From Myotis daubentonii (Eukaryota > Chordata > Mammalia > Chiroptera > Vespertilionidae), in NCBI RefSeq assembly GCF_963259705.1, contig NC_081842.1, positions 92,556,433-92,620,432 on the forward strand: a DNA stretch of 64,000 nucleotides, written 5' to 3'. The notes beneath the pieces are model-generated. The model saw only the letters and a list, made by a program, of their open reading frames with translations. It had not been told where the DNA came from and made no database searches. Made by a program: the position numbers and the translations under genes. This document shows, one piece after another, positions 11,238 through 21,934 of the stretch (the first letter of the stretch is position 1; each line of letters opens with the position of its first letter).

Positions 11238-11633
11238 CTAGAGGCCTGTTGCACAAAAAGATTCGTGCAATAGGCTTTCCCTTCCCCTGGCTGCTGGCAC
11301 CAGTTTTCCTCCAGCACCTGGGACCCAGGTCTTCCCTCCAGCTGGAGCCGCCTTCAAGCCTTCACTGCTCTGGCCTGAGCCACCTTCAAGCCTTCGCTGC
11401 CCTGCCCAGCTGCCCAGGGTCTGGTCGCACACAGGACGCCTGCCACCCCGGGTCGCAGATAGCAGGCCCAGATGGCAGCAGGGCAAGCGGGATGGCGCTG
11501 TCCCACCCTGCCAGCAGTATGCAAATTAGCCGCCATCTTTGTTGGAGGTTAATTTGCATATCATGCTGATTAGCCAATGGGAGGCATAGTGAAAGTATGG
11601 TCAATTTCCATGTTTGTCTATTATTAGATAGGA
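11238..11633 (-). mobile_element. Complete short Helitron, 396 bp
   Basis: The 5' end on the minus strand is at 11633 (TCCTATCTAATAATAGAC) and the 3' CTAG is at 11238-11241 with hairpin 'gcacgaatctttttgtgc'. An octamer pair (ATGCAAAT/ATTTGCAT) bounds a short inverted module at 11519-11562. Its insertion point between A (11237) and T (11634) splits an 8-bp hAT target duplication, which confirms both ends exactly. Confidence 0.94.
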
Positions 11634-11636
11634 TAG

Positions 11637-11871
11637 CAGTGATGGCGAACCCTTTGAGCTCGGCGTGTCAACATTTTGAAAAACCCTAACTTAACTCTGG
11701 TGCCGTGTCACATATAGAAATTTTTTGATATTTGCAACCATAGTAAAACAAAGATTTATATTTTTGATATTTATTTTATATATTTAAATGTCATTTAACA
11801 AAGAAAAATCAACCAAAAAAACAAGTTCGCATGTCACCTCTGACACGTGTGTCATAGGTTCGTCATCACTG
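11637..11871. mobile_element. hAT-type MITE, 235 bp
   Basis: Terminal inverted repeats are cagtgatggcgaacc at the left and ggttcgtcatcactg at the right. The right 8-bp target duplication is CCCTATAG (11872-11879). The left one is the same 8 bp interrupted by a Helitron: CCCTA at 11233-11237 plus TAG at 11634-11636. No coding sequence, so it was mobilised in trans. Confidence 0.92.
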
Positions 11872-12345
11872 CCCTATAGACTCCTCCACCTGTTCCCGTT
11901 ACCCCCTTGAAATCATCACATTATTCACTGTTCTCCTTGTCTATGAGTTTTTCCTTTTTCTTTCTTTTTTCTTTCTTTTTTGCTCAATTCCTCCACTCGC
12001 CCCCCAACCCCACTACCTGTCATCCTGCTCCTTATGAGTCTATCTCTATTTTTCTTCTTAGTTCATTTTATTACATTCCACATATGAGTGATATCATATG
12101 GCACTTGTCTTTCTCTGACGGGCTTATCTCACTTAGCATAATGTTCTCCAGGTCCATCCATGCTGTTACAAAGGGTAAGATTTCCTTCTCTTTTACTGTT
12201 GAGTAGTATTCCATTATGTAAATGCATCACAGCTTTTTTATCCACTGTTCTTATGATGGGCACTTGTGTTGCTTCCAAATCTTGGCTATTGTAAGTAACA
12301 TTGAAATGAACATAAGGGTGCATATATTCTTCCAAATTAGTGTTT
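11872..12345 (-). mobile_element. L1 3' end, antisense (part 2)
   Basis: It continues the L1 of 11120-11237: antisense 3'UTR, then the end of ORF2 ('catatgagtgatatcatatgg', 'cttagcataatgttctcc', 'gagtagtattccattatg'). Decayed. Confidence 0.82.
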
Positions 12346-12499
12346 TAATTGACAGATTTGTTTGTTTGTTTTGTTTTGTTTTGACTTTGGTTTAACAATC
12401 AAGTTACCTCATATATGTATTCACTTTAAAAATATGATTGTCACTATAACTGAATAGGAAGCTCAAGTATTGCTTTTCAGTGATTTATGATTCTCATTA

Positions 12500-12660
12500 A
12501 TTATTTTTATTATGTTTCTTGGGGGTGTGATTGCTTAATAAAATTATATATGTTTCAAGTGTACAATTTTATGATACATCTTCTGTATATTGTATTGTAT
12601 GTTTACAACCCAAAGTTAAATCTTCTTCCCTTACGAGTATTCGTACTTCCAGGCAATTTT
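12500..12660 (-). mobile_element. L1 3'UTR fragment, antisense
   Basis: The sequence 'tttcaagtgtacaattttat' followed by 'acaacccaaagttaaatctt' is the antisense L1 3' end motif also seen at 11135 and 41636. An old, short fragment. Confidence 0.6.
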
Positions 12661-15399
12661 TGAATTTTTGCCTTCCCAAAGTTCAATCCTGAATTATACT
12701 TTTTACACATAAAACTAAGTTTAGTATCTCCCAAATGACCCCTGAAAATCATAAGTGACTTGACTTTTCACCTTGTAAAAGAAGGTACTAAAAATAATTA
12801 GGCGTAAGATTATATACAATGCATGGGAAGTGTTTGCAAATAAAAAAAATGCTTAGTCTTCCTTATATCAAATTTGTATAAGTACTATAATTTTCCATAT
12901 TATTAATATAAATATTTAAAAACATATATCTGAATTTTTAAAGAACTCCCTTATTGCCCATGTTTTGATTTATCAGAGTTCTAATTCTGCTATATCAATT
13001 ATTATGTAATAAAATATTAAAACATATAACTTCAATTATTTTCTGGAAATACTAACTTTGCCACAATGTATTTTTTTTAATTTAAATTCATTATATTCTA
13101 AACCAGTGATTTCCAATTAGGGATTCATATTATGCACCTATGGAGTTTTATTAGTATACAGGTATTTAAGACTTTTTCTTCATTTGCAATTAGATTGTAT
13201 TAAGTTTCTTAAATCTTATTGTTATAAATATGCTCTTATAATCATATGAATGTTCTCTGACCACCTTAAAACTTCCTGGTAACAGGACCACTGTCATTAT
13301 TGTTGTTAAACTTTTATCAGGACAGACATTCCCTACATGAGGATTTTTCTTTCACTGGTAGAGTCATTCAAGGAAGTCAATGATTCTTCCTTATTCCCCC
13401 AAATTACATTGTTTTGTTTTGTTTTGTTTTAGTCATCCTCAGTCATCTGAAATAATAGAGAGAGCTAATAGGTTATTAAAATTAAAATTTATTAAACTGA
13501 CAGGAAAACTCAATAGCTTCCATGACCTAAGGTTTTACTCTTATTTTACCCTGTGGGTCTGATTACCTTTCATTCCTCTCCTGCTGTGGTAGACCAACTG
13601 CGGCTTAGAAAACAACAACTAAATTCAATTTATAAATTCTCTGACTTGCTCAGTTCAAATATTCTTAAATAAGGTAAGGAACTGATTAATTATGAACATA
13701 CCTAGTATGCATAGATTGAGGCTGCTTTTCCTCCAGTATTAGGAACTTCATTCTCGGCGGGGGAAAGTCACTGGAAAACTAATTTTAAACCCCATTCCAA
13801 AGGCCCTTGCACATTGTACTTCTTACCACTAACACTGCTCCCAAACCCAGAGGGTCCAACCCTACATTCATGTCTCTCCACTAAAAATACATAAAAGCTA
13901 CTTGAATAAAATTCCACCCCAATTGGAAACCTAAAAGTGAGGTTCTATTTAGAGTCCCAAGGAAGCAGATGGCACCATGATGTAGATAGCTTTCCAGAGA
14001 AATTTGCACCATGCAGATGACATCACATTAAAGTTGGTTCTTTAATCCAAGACCTTGAAATATGACCCCACGGATCCACATCTTCTTCCTATTCTCTCCA
14101 TCTTACTTATCCTTTGCTAAATCTTATTTCTTCTCTATTCCTTCTAGCATTACCATTGATATTACAACTACAGCTTTACATAATGAGCCTTACTTTGTAT
14201 TATCTTCTTCCTTCATCCAACCTGTTCTTCTTGTATTAAGTTCCCTGTACCTATAAGGATCAAAGATTTCCTTCGTTCAACACATAGCACAGTCTCACAA
14301 TCTATTGATTACTGACGGCTGATTATTATATATGTCATTCCTTTGAAAGCCTCCAGTTTACCCCAAATTTTTATATCTGTCTCAGAACATTCTTGAGTTA
14401 TCACATAGAGGCCCTTTATCTTTTCTCTTTACATTTCCAAAGAAATCTGCTTCAAAGTCAATACTTTCTAAAAAACATTTTTTTTTTTTAAAAAAAAAGG
14501 CTTGTATGAAATCCCAGATGCAAATCCAGGAGATGGTTTTATAAACCCTGGAGAACCCCTAATGAGACATGTTTTATTTGTGGCAGCTGTGCCTAGCAAA
14601 CACTAACCTCTGAATAGGGGAGAAGGAACTTGGGCCCACAGGACTTCTGTTCTGGGTCTCTAGCTATAATTGTTTTATGTTTTGTTTTTCCTGTTCTTTC
14701 TGCCTACCCCAATGTCTTTGTGTGGAGGAAAAGAGCCTTGGCCCATAGACTCAAAAAGCTTCCGGAAGTGTGCTGCCTGGTATAGTTGGGTTTCTCTTGA
14801 TTGTTCTATCATTTTTCTTGTTTTTATAGCACTGAAATGTACTTTTTTATCTGTGTTCTTCAAAATAATTGTCATTTTACTTCTTGGATAATCTTTGTGC
14901 CCAATATTTAAAATACAGCTATTCCAGAAAAGAATAGTGTTTTCTTTTCTCTTTTCTATAAGTATATACTATATTTTATCTCTTGATTGACATTTTGTCC
15001 ACTGTTTTTAACTATTATTGCAATTTATAATAAATTAGAAATTATTATTTTTTTCTGATCCCCAGTTTATAGTTTATTTTGGGGCATAGTTACATGGATG
15101 TGCTGAGGATTTGACAAAATCAATACAGAAGTGGGTAAAAGTACCTTTATAAAATACCCTGTGACAAATGTGTTTAAGCATAGCAAGTATACTACAAGAA
15201 TATGGAAATAAAGAAGGCCAGATATTTGAGCACTTAAAAGATTGTGCCATTGTGACATTCTTTTGAGTTAATAAAGCTACTAGCATAATAATAAAAATAA
15301 CTTGCTCATTGTTTTCCATAGGAACAACTATAAACCTATTTTTGCCCACCCCTATATGCTTCAAATTTTACTCAGTAATTACCCTACTTCTGGTGTTTC
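12661..15399. other. AT-rich DNA, nothing recognised
   Basis: About 2.7 kb with no element I can name. ORFs are short (60-73 codons) and lack recognisable motifs. Old L1 remnants are possible but not demonstrable by eye. Confidence 0.5.
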
Positions 15400-16096
15400 T
15401 CCATATATATATAAAGAGCCAGGGACCATCACATCTGAAACAACTGAACGAATGACCAAACGACTGAGCAGCAGATTGTGTGAGATGACCAGGACAGCAA
15501 GGGGGCAGTGAGGGGTGACCAGGCTGGTGGGGGGGCAGTTAGAGGTGACCAAACTGGCAGAGGGGGGCTGTTGGGAGTGATCAGGCCAGCGGGGGGTCAG
15601 TGAAGGAAGACCAGGTCAGCAGGGGGAGGCAGTGAGTGGCAACCAGGCTGGCAGAGGGAGGCAGTGAGGGGTGACAAGGCCGGTGGGGGGACAGTTAGGG
15701 GCGACCAGGCTGGCATAGGGAGGCTGTTGGGGATGACAAGGTTGGCGGGGGGCAGTAAGGGTGACCATGCTGGCAGGGGGACAGTTAGGGGCGACCAGGC
15801 CAGGGGAGGTGCAGTTGAGGGCAACCAGGTTGGCAAGGGGCAGTTGGGGGTGACCAGGTGGCAGGAGGGGAGTTAGGAGCGATCAGGTTGGCAGGCAGAG
15901 GCAGTTAGGGGTGATCAGGCTGGCAGGGGGGCCAGTTAGGGGCGATTAGGCAGGCAGGCAGGTGAGCAGTTAGGAGCCAGTGGTCCTGGATTGTGAGAGG
16001 GATGTCCAACTGCCGGTTTAGGCCCGGATTGGAGAGGGTGAAGGTTGGGCTGAGGGGATCCCCCCCATGCATGAATTTCGTGCACTGGGCTTCTAG
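15400..16096 (+). mobile_element. Non-autonomous Helitron with minisatellite
   Basis: The 3' end is clear: hairpin 'tgcatgaatttcgtgca' and CTAG at 16093-16096 before a host T. The 5' end is near 15400 (TCCATATATATATAAAG) but the preceding base is not A, so it is approximate. The core, about 15500-15970, is roughly 15 diverged ~30-bp units of 'ggcagttaggggtgaccagg'. The same family occurs at 34920-35375 and, inverted, at 17234 and 23722. Confidence 0.82.
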
Positions 16097-16158
16097 TATT
16101 TCTAAATAAAAAAAAAACACAACTGAATAATATTCTTTGTCTTTCTATTGTTACTTTT

Positions 16159-16371
16159 TTAAAAGTATATTTTTATTGATTTTAGAGAGGAAGGGAGAGG
16201 GATAGAGAGATAGAAACATCAATGATGAGAGAGAATCATTGATTGGCTGCTTCCTGCATGCCCCCTACTGGGGATCAAGCCCACAACCCAGGCATGTGCC
16301 CTTGGCCAGAAACGAACCTGTGTTCCTTCAGTCCGCTGGCCAACGCTCTATCCACTGAGCCAGTTTGGGCA
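16159..16371 (-). mobile_element. Ves SINE
   Basis: Reverse orientation with a recognisable head (ctctatccactgagccagtt). The 15-bp target duplication TCTATTGTTACTTTT is perfect at 16144-16158 and 16372-16386. Confidence 0.94.
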
Positions 16372-16386
16372 TCTATTGTTACTTTT

Positions 16387-17110
16387 AATAACTCCCCATT
16401 TAAATTTATTCTTTGAACAAATTAGGTAATCATTACTTGCTCAGAGTATTGCTGCAATATCTTTTTAACTGCTCCTCTTATATCCATTCTCTTACTTGAG
16501 TAATTCATTCTCCATCTTACCACCTCAATTAAGTATTGACATCTTCTTACAGAGACTATACTAGTTCCAAATCCCCATACATTCCTCAGCTCTCCCTCTT
16601 TTTACACTCTACTCAAAGTATTTATTTCTGGTCATTTTCTAATTGATATAATATAATATATTTCTATATATTTTTTAAACCCATACTCAAGTCCCAATTG
16701 AAATTTTGTTTTTAATAGCTATAAACCTTCTATAATACTCCAAATGAGTTATATCTTTTCACTTATATGGTAAATAGTAAGTTTTATTTAGCTTCTATCA
16801 CTTACAGGAGAAATCTTAGCTTTATATATCTCTATCATAATATCATGACATAAAAGTCTTATTTAAGCTTGTCTTCAAGCCATTCTAGCACATGTTTACA
16901 TAAAAATACACTAAATCAATTTTTAATTTTTAATTGTATAGTTAGTAGCTTTAAATATTTTTATGGCAGTTTAATTATGTTAGGAATTATAATAATTTTA
17001 TTCCTTTTCCCAAATTCCTATCTAAATGTTAACTTTTCATACAAGTGGTATATGTGTGTGTGTGTGTATATATATATAAAATTCAAGAAGTAAATAAGAG
17101 AAACTATTAT
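16387..17110. other. AT-rich DNA, nothing recognised
   Basis: Only a short (TG)n(TA)n tract at 17047-17078 stands out. Confidence 0.5.
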
Positions 17111-17129
17111 TTCTTTATTTTTTATTTTT

Positions 17130-17233
17130 TAGTCTGGAATGTAAAGCTCTTTTTAATTAAAGTATAGGTGACATACAATATTACCATATATTAGTTCAGG
17201 TGTACAACATACTGATTTGACATTATAATATAA
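17130..17233 (-). mobile_element. L1 3'UTR fragment, antisense
   Basis: The motif 'caggtgtacaacatactgatttgac' is an old antisense L1 3' end. It appears to resume after the Helitron (17964-17978) and again after the retroviral copy, at about 21268-21330 ('ctagtgtcaccatttatacaaagttattgcaattattgac'). The Helitron and the retroviral copy therefore sit inside one L1. Confidence 0.68.
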
Positions 17234-17963
17234 TTACAGGCCCAGCGCATGAAATTTGTGCACTGGGGGGGGGGGTGCGGTTGTCCCTCAGCCCAGCCTG
17301 CACCCTCTCTAATCTGGGACCCCTTGGGGGATGTCCGACTACCAGGATCAGGCCTAAACTGGCAGTCAGACATCGCTCTCACAATCCAGGACTGCTGGCT
17401 TCCAACCGCTTGCCTGCCTGCATGCCTGATTGCCCCTAACCGCTTCTGCCTGCCAGTCTGATAACCCCCTAACCACTCCCATGCTGGCCTAATTGATGCC
17501 TAACTGTTCCCCTGCCATCCCAATCGCCCCCAACTTCCCTCCCTGCCAGCCTGGTTGTCCCTGTCATCCCCTGCAGGCCTGGTCCCCCCCCCAATTCCCT
17601 CCCCTGCCAGCCTGGTCACCCCTAACTGCTCTCCCCTGCAGGCCTGGTCCACCCTAACTGTCCTCCCCTGCCAGCCCAGTCTCCCCCAACTGCTCTCCCC
17701 TCCTGGTCCAATCGCCCCCAACTGCCCCTCCCCCCCGCTGTCCATCTTGTGGCGGTCATCTTGTAATGACATGGGGGTGGCCATCTTGTGACGACATGGG
17801 CATGGCAATCTTGTTACCATATGGGCATGGTCATCTTGTGACCACATGGAGGCTGCCCATCTTGTGACCACATGGGGGCAGCTATGTTGTGAACACATGG
17901 GTGTGGCCATGTTGTGTGAGGGTGTGATGGTCAATTTGCATATTACTTCTTTATTATATAGGA
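17234..17963 (-). mobile_element. Non-autonomous Helitron
   Basis: The minus-strand 5' end is at 17963 (TCCTATATAATAAAGAAG). The 3' end at 17234 has a hairpin (gtgcacaaatttcatgcgc) but TTAC on the plus strand where CTAG is expected. The flanks give A|T. The core has a 'ggcaggggagcagttggggg' minisatellite and a separate 27-bp array. Confidence 0.86.
17738..17925. repeat. ~27-bp minisatellite
   Basis: About seven units of 'ggccatcttgtgaccacatg' plus a variable 'ggggg' end, inside the Helitron next to its 5' end. Confidence 0.85.
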
Positions 17964-17978
17964 TCACTACAAGTAATC

Positions 17979-18120
17979 AGGGCAACCTGTTTGGGTCCCC
18001 TCCCTGCAATAGGGAGCTTTTCTGTAATAAAATTTTGCTTTCACTCATCTCTTTGTCCGTTAAGTCATTCTATTTCGCGAGTCAAGGAACTCAGACCAGA
18101 ACAGAAATTTTGGATATCAT
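17979..18120 (+). promoter_or_regulatory. ERV R-U5 leader with poly(A) signal
   Basis: The stretch 'cctgtttgggtcccctccct' and the AATAAA at 18026-18031 match the 3' LTR at 21098-21142. The downstream sequence (18047-18118) would be U5. No U3 precedes it: the upstream sequence is Helitron and L1. Confidence 0.72.
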
Positions 18121-18123
18121 CTT

Positions 18124-18142
18124 TGGAGGCCCCAGAGAGATT
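18124..18142 (+). other. Possible primer binding site
   Basis: TGGAGGCCCCAGAGAGATT starts just after the U5-like region. It resembles the complement of a tRNA-Gln 3' end at most positions, with about four mismatches. The tRNA assignment is tentative. Confidence 0.4.
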
Positions 18143-18198
18143 CTATGGAATGATGGGGAACTCCTCATCTACAACCAAGGTCAGCACCAGATTGTATA

Positions 18199-19300
18199 TT
18201 GAGGAACTGTGTTTCATTTGACTCACAAACCCTGAAGAAAAAGCCCCTGATCTTCTGTACTCAAGCTTGGCCACAATATAAGCTTGCAGATGGAGAGACA
18301 TGGCCCCCAGAGGGAAGTATTAATTATAATATCTTACAATTAGATATTTTTTGTAGAAGGCAAGGAAAGTGGTTGGAAGTTCCTTATGTGCAGGCTTTCT
18401 TCCTTTTAAGAGACAATCATTGTGCCAACAATTGTGCCAACAATGCAGAATTGATCCCTTGCTTTTGGCAGCCTTAACTGAAGAAGGCCCCTGAGATACA
18501 CCCCTTCATAAAGAAGAACAGATCTAAGTTCTGTGTAGGTCTCTCCTGAACCTTTTTAGTTGCTCTTACCCTGGACCCCCAGGTGAAAAGCTCCTCCAGG
18601 GACAATCAAGGCAGGAGTAAATCAAGCCCCTGTTACCCTCTATCCCCTCCAGATAATGGCAGGAGGTGAAATTGGACCTAAGCAAATTAAGTGATTTGGG
18701 GAACTTTTCAGATGATCGTGATAAGTACATAGATGTCTTCCAGGGACTAACACAAGCCTTCAATTTGTCCTGGAAGGGTGTAACGCTCCTCCTAGACAAG
18801 ACCCTCACAGGATCGGAGAAGCAAACCATTTTTAGAAGCTGCCCAGCTGTTTGGAGACAAATTTTACGGCTAATACTTGTGGGCCTGACAGTCAAGGGAG
18901 GAGTGAACACTTCCCCACTGGGTGACAAGCTGTCCCTTTGGAGCATCCAGATTCCTTTGAGGGTCAACTCGTTTTGAAGGATGAATTTGTTACGCAATCA
19001 GCACCAGACATTAGGAGGAAGCTGCAAAAATTGGCAATCTGTCCAGAAAGCACCTAGGTAACCTCCTAAAAGTAGCCACTTCAATCTTTTACAATAGGGA
19101 TCAGGAGGAGGCTGAGGAGAAGGAAGAAGGCAGTGGCTCTGGTTGCTGCACTTCAAGAGGCCAATATAATAACTCAGGAACCCCTGGGACATGGAGCCCT
19201 CACAGCCACTTGTTAGGGCTGTGGCCAACCAGGGCACATCGAAGGGATTGCCCATAAGGAAAGAGGAAGCCACCTGGCCTTGTCCGATTTGCAAGGGGGG
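18199..19300 (+). pseudogene. gag: ERV gag remnant
   Basis: Three gag landmarks appear in order. A matrix-like part at about 18240-18420 contains WPPEGS. A capsid-like part at 18666-18830 contains DRDKYIDVFQGLTQAF, typical of gamma-type capsids. A decayed nucleocapsid zinc knuckle with GCGQPGH lies near 19214-19250. In-frame stops and frameshifts separate them, and the knuckle's first Cys is followed by a stop. Non-functional. Confidence 0.75.
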
Positions 19301-19424
19301 TCACCGGAAGTTGGAACTTCCCAAAGGGGCAAAGGCTTCCCCAGGCTGATCTGGCTTCCCAAATGGTCGTGCAGCAGGACTGATGGGCCCTAGGGCCTTC
19401 CTACCCGGCTCTGACAGACTGTCA

Positions 19425-19545
19425 TCTATACCCAGGATCCCCGGGTAACCCTGACTATTGAGGGCAAGGAAATTAATTTCCTCCTCTACACTGGAGCCAC
19501 CTTCTCTGTCTTTCTCTCCAATCCCTGCCTCCTCCTCTCATAGCG
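19425..19545 (+). pseudogene. pro: ERV protease remnant
   Basis: The frame reads VTLTIEGKEINFLLYTGATFS. The retroviral aspartic protease active-site motif (LxDTGA) is present, but the catalytic Asp has become Tyr. The reading frame stops soon after and no reverse transcriptase motif follows, so pol is largely deleted. Confidence 0.75.
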
Positions 19546-20280
19546 TGACTGTAAAAGGTGTGTTTGGAAAGCTGGGAACTAGGCATTTTTCATGGTCTTT
19601 AAGTTGCGATTGAGACAGCCTATTTTTCTCACTTGCCTTCCTGATCATGCCAGAAAGCCAGACTCCCTTACTAGGATGAGATGTCTTAGCCTGCTTCAGC
19701 ACTACAATGTGCATGTGCCAGAACAAGTCCTCTTCTCCCCCTGGTGGAGACTGAGATTGACCCTAAGGTATAGGACACCCATGGAAAAGTAGACAGAGTG
19801 GGTGTGGGTATAAAGGCACTATCCTGCCTCACCCCAGGGTTGGCGGAGTAGGATTGGGGTGGACATGCCCATGACGATCCCATACTCCAGAGGCCAGGTG
19901 TTGGTCACTCCATCCCATGAGGTCTCGTTTGATTTGCTGGAATCCCCTTACTAGAAAGGTCTATTCTTAACCTTACAATCTTAGCCCACCAGTCTTGGAA
20001 GGCCACGGTGGGAGCAGTTGAAGCCCAACAGGAATCACTAAATTCCCTAGTCCATGGTCCTCCAGAATCAAAAGCCCTAGACATACAGACAGTAGAAGGA
20101 GGAGGGACACGTATCCTGATAAATGAAACCTGCTGCATGTGGATTAACACATCCCCTACAGGTAAAGGAACATCTTAATATTATAAAAAAGAACAAACTC
20201 ATTGACAACTTGAAAGCACAGGCAGGACAGGGCCCTAGCTGGCACCTGTCATTCTTATCTCAATTCAAAAATTCCTTGTG

Positions 20281-20521
20281 GCCCTAACCGGTTTGGCTCA
20301 GTGGATAGAGCGTAGGCCTGCTTGGCTCAGTGGATAGAGCGTAGGCCTGCAGAATGAAGGGTCCCAGGTTCGATTCCGGTCAAGGACGTGTACCTTGGTT
20401 GCGGGCACATCCCCAGTAGGAGGTGTGCAGGAGGCAGCTGATTGCTATTTCTCTCATCGATGTTTCTAACTCTCTATCCTTCTCCCTTCCTCTCTGTAAA
20501 AAATCAATAAAATATATTAAA
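20281..20521 (+). mobile_element. Ves SINE with 29-bp internal duplication
   Basis: A young-looking SINE inside the ERV env remnant, with a perfect 14-bp target duplication AAAAATTCCTTGTG at 20267-20280 and 20522-20535. A 29-bp segment is tandemly duplicated (20293-20321 and 20322-20350), giving two pol III A boxes (20294-20304 and 20323-20333) before one B box (20367-20377). Confidence 0.95.
20294..20377 (+). promoter_or_regulatory. SINE pol III promoter with doubled A box
   Basis: TGGCTCAGTGG occurs twice and GGTTCGATTCC once. The second A box keeps the 44-bp start-to-start spacing to the B box seen in the SINE at 6675. The first is displaced 29 bp upstream. Confidence 0.85.
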
Positions 20522-20867
20522 AAAAATTCCTTGTGATCATGGCTATTACCCATTTTGTCTTCACTTATTATGCTTATGTTAGTATTACTATTTGGATCTT
20601 GCCTTTTGAATTTACTCGTATATTTTGCTTCCACCAGGATAGAGGCAAGCAAGCTACAAATGTTCATGGAAATGGAAGCCTAAATGGCAGCTCCCATCTT
20701 CCATGGTCCCCTATCACCCACCTCTGATGGAACCCTAACGATAATTGCCCATCACCAGTGCTTCTTACCAGCTGGAAATAGTAAGAGCAGTTGGACGGGG
20801 GGATGAGGAATTAGGAGCGGCGAGGCAGTTAGGGACTGCTACAGCAGAAGAGTGTAAAGGGGAGGTG

Positions 20868-21152
20868 CAGTTGAACCCCAAGACCAGAAACCAGTTTGTC
20901 AGCCACACCCTGTCTCATATAAAATCACAAGACCAAAGGGCCCTGATCCTGGGCTGAACACTCAGGGCGGGGAAAATGAGCGATATCCCTTGAAGTTTAA
21001 AATGTATGGATGTTGCTAGGGCCAAATTTTTCAAACCAACCAATGGGAAGTTAGCAGGGCACATATTAAGCCCTAGACAAAGGAATTGCCCAGGAACCTG
21101 CTTGGGTCCCCTACCTGCAGCAGGGACATTTTCTGTAATAAAGCTTTGCTTT
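20868..21152 (+). promoter_or_regulatory. ERV 3' LTR (U3-R), truncated at poly(A) site
   Basis: A purine-rich tract (aaaggggagg, about 20857) precedes a U3-like region with CCAAT at 21040-21044 and TATA-like ATATTAA at 21063-21069. Next comes an R that matches 17979-18040, and AATAAA at 21137-21142. The U5 seen at the 5' end is absent; an A/G tract replaces it. Confidence 0.65.
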
Positions 21153-21266
21153 AAAAGAAGAAGAAGAAGAAGGAGGAGGAGGAGGAGGAGGAGGAGGAGG
21201 AGGAGGAGGAGGAGGAGGAAGAGGAGAAGAAGAAGAAGGAGAAGAAGAAGAGGAAGAAGAAGACGG
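21153..21266. repeat. (GAA)n/(GGA)n tract
   Basis: A purine-only tract of about 114 bp: AAG units, a block of GGA units (about 21172-21219), then AAG/GAA again. It sits exactly at the ERV poly(A) site, so it probably grew from a poly(A) tail. It codes for nothing, despite an open Lys/Arg frame. Confidence 0.9.
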
Positions 21267-21332
21267 CGCTAGTGTCACCATTTATACAAAGTTATTGCAA
21301 TTATTGACTAGATACAAAAATAATTTATCATT

Positions 21333-21568
21333 ACTTTTTTAATCCTTATTGGAGGATATGTTTTTATTGACTTTAGAGAGAGAGGAAGGGAGAGTGAGGG
21401 AGAGGGAGAGAAACATTGATGTGAGGAGAAATACCAATCAGTTGCATCATGTATGTGCCCTAACAGGATGGGGCATGAAACCTGGATATGTGCCCTGACC
21501 AGGAATCAAACCCATGACACTTCAGTGCATGGGTTGATGCTCTACCCAACTGAGCCATGCTGGTCACG
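21333..21568 (-). mobile_element. Ves-type SINE
   Basis: Reverse orientation: 'tttttattgactttagagag' then the head 'ctacccaactgagccatgctgg'. The flanks (tttatcattactttt and taatttattactttt) suggest a diverged target duplication. Confidence 0.83.
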
Positions 21569-21570
21569 AA

Positions 21571-21930
21571 TAAATTATTTAATTTATTACTTTTGTATTG
21601 GTATAAATGAATATTATATATCATTAAGAAGGAATCAACAGCCCATTGGTATTATTTCTTAACAGAATACATTTTTACTGACTTTTAAATTTGCCTGTAA
21701 GACACAGTAAGCCAAATAAAAATATGCACATGCGTGTGTTTCTCTCTCCCTCTCTCACTCTTTCCCTGGTTTGTTTACACAGGTGGAATCACATGTTACA
21801 AAATGTTTTTAACTTGCTTTCTTCTTTAAAAAGTCCTTAAGATTGTTCAATATTAAATATAGAGCTCTCTATTCAATATTCAATATAGAGTTCAATATTA
21901 ATAAATATAGATCTACATTTGTTTATTTAT
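21571..21930. other. Nothing recognised
   Basis: AT-rich. A tandem 'tcaatatta/aatatagag' patch at 21848-21905 is locally repetitive. Confidence 0.45.
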
Positions 21931-21934
21931 TTTT

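Larger units (their letters stand above)
19975..20665 (+). pseudogene. env: ERV env TM remnant, split by SINE
   Basis: Transmembrane-subunit features are visible: a heptad-like stretch, then GGGTRILINETCCMWIN near 20098-20147. This corresponds to the CX6CC region, with the first Cys lost to Arg. After an in-frame stop and the SINE (20281-20521), a hydrophobic segment (20533-20620) could be the membrane anchor. Non-coding as it stands. Confidence 0.68.
17979..21153 (+). mobile_element. Decayed class I ERV copy, R to poly(A)
   Basis: A gamma-type endogenous retrovirus remnant of about 3.2 kb (2.9 kb without the SINE). It starts at the point equivalent to the transcription start in the 3' LTR, about 30 bp downstream of a TATA-like box there. 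It ends about 11 bp after AATAAA in the 3' LTR, where an A/G-rich tract begins. Between lie a U5/PBS-like leader, gag-like, protease-like and env TM-like segments, with most of pol and env SU missing. All frames are broken. The R-to-poly(A) limits resemble a reverse-transcribed mRNA rather than a provirus. Confidence 0.72.

Noticed and set aside
17979..18120. Solo LTR or complete 5' LTR
   Set aside because: No U3 lies upstream; the sequence to the left is L1 and Helitron.
18666..18977. Intact retroviral gag gene
   Set aside because: Only about 50 codons align with capsid; frameshifts and stops lie on both sides, and the protease active site is mutated.
21006..21272. Arg/Lys-rich frame resembling a nuclear protein tail
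   Set aside because: Translation of the (GAA)/(GGA) tract at the retroviral poly(A) site.
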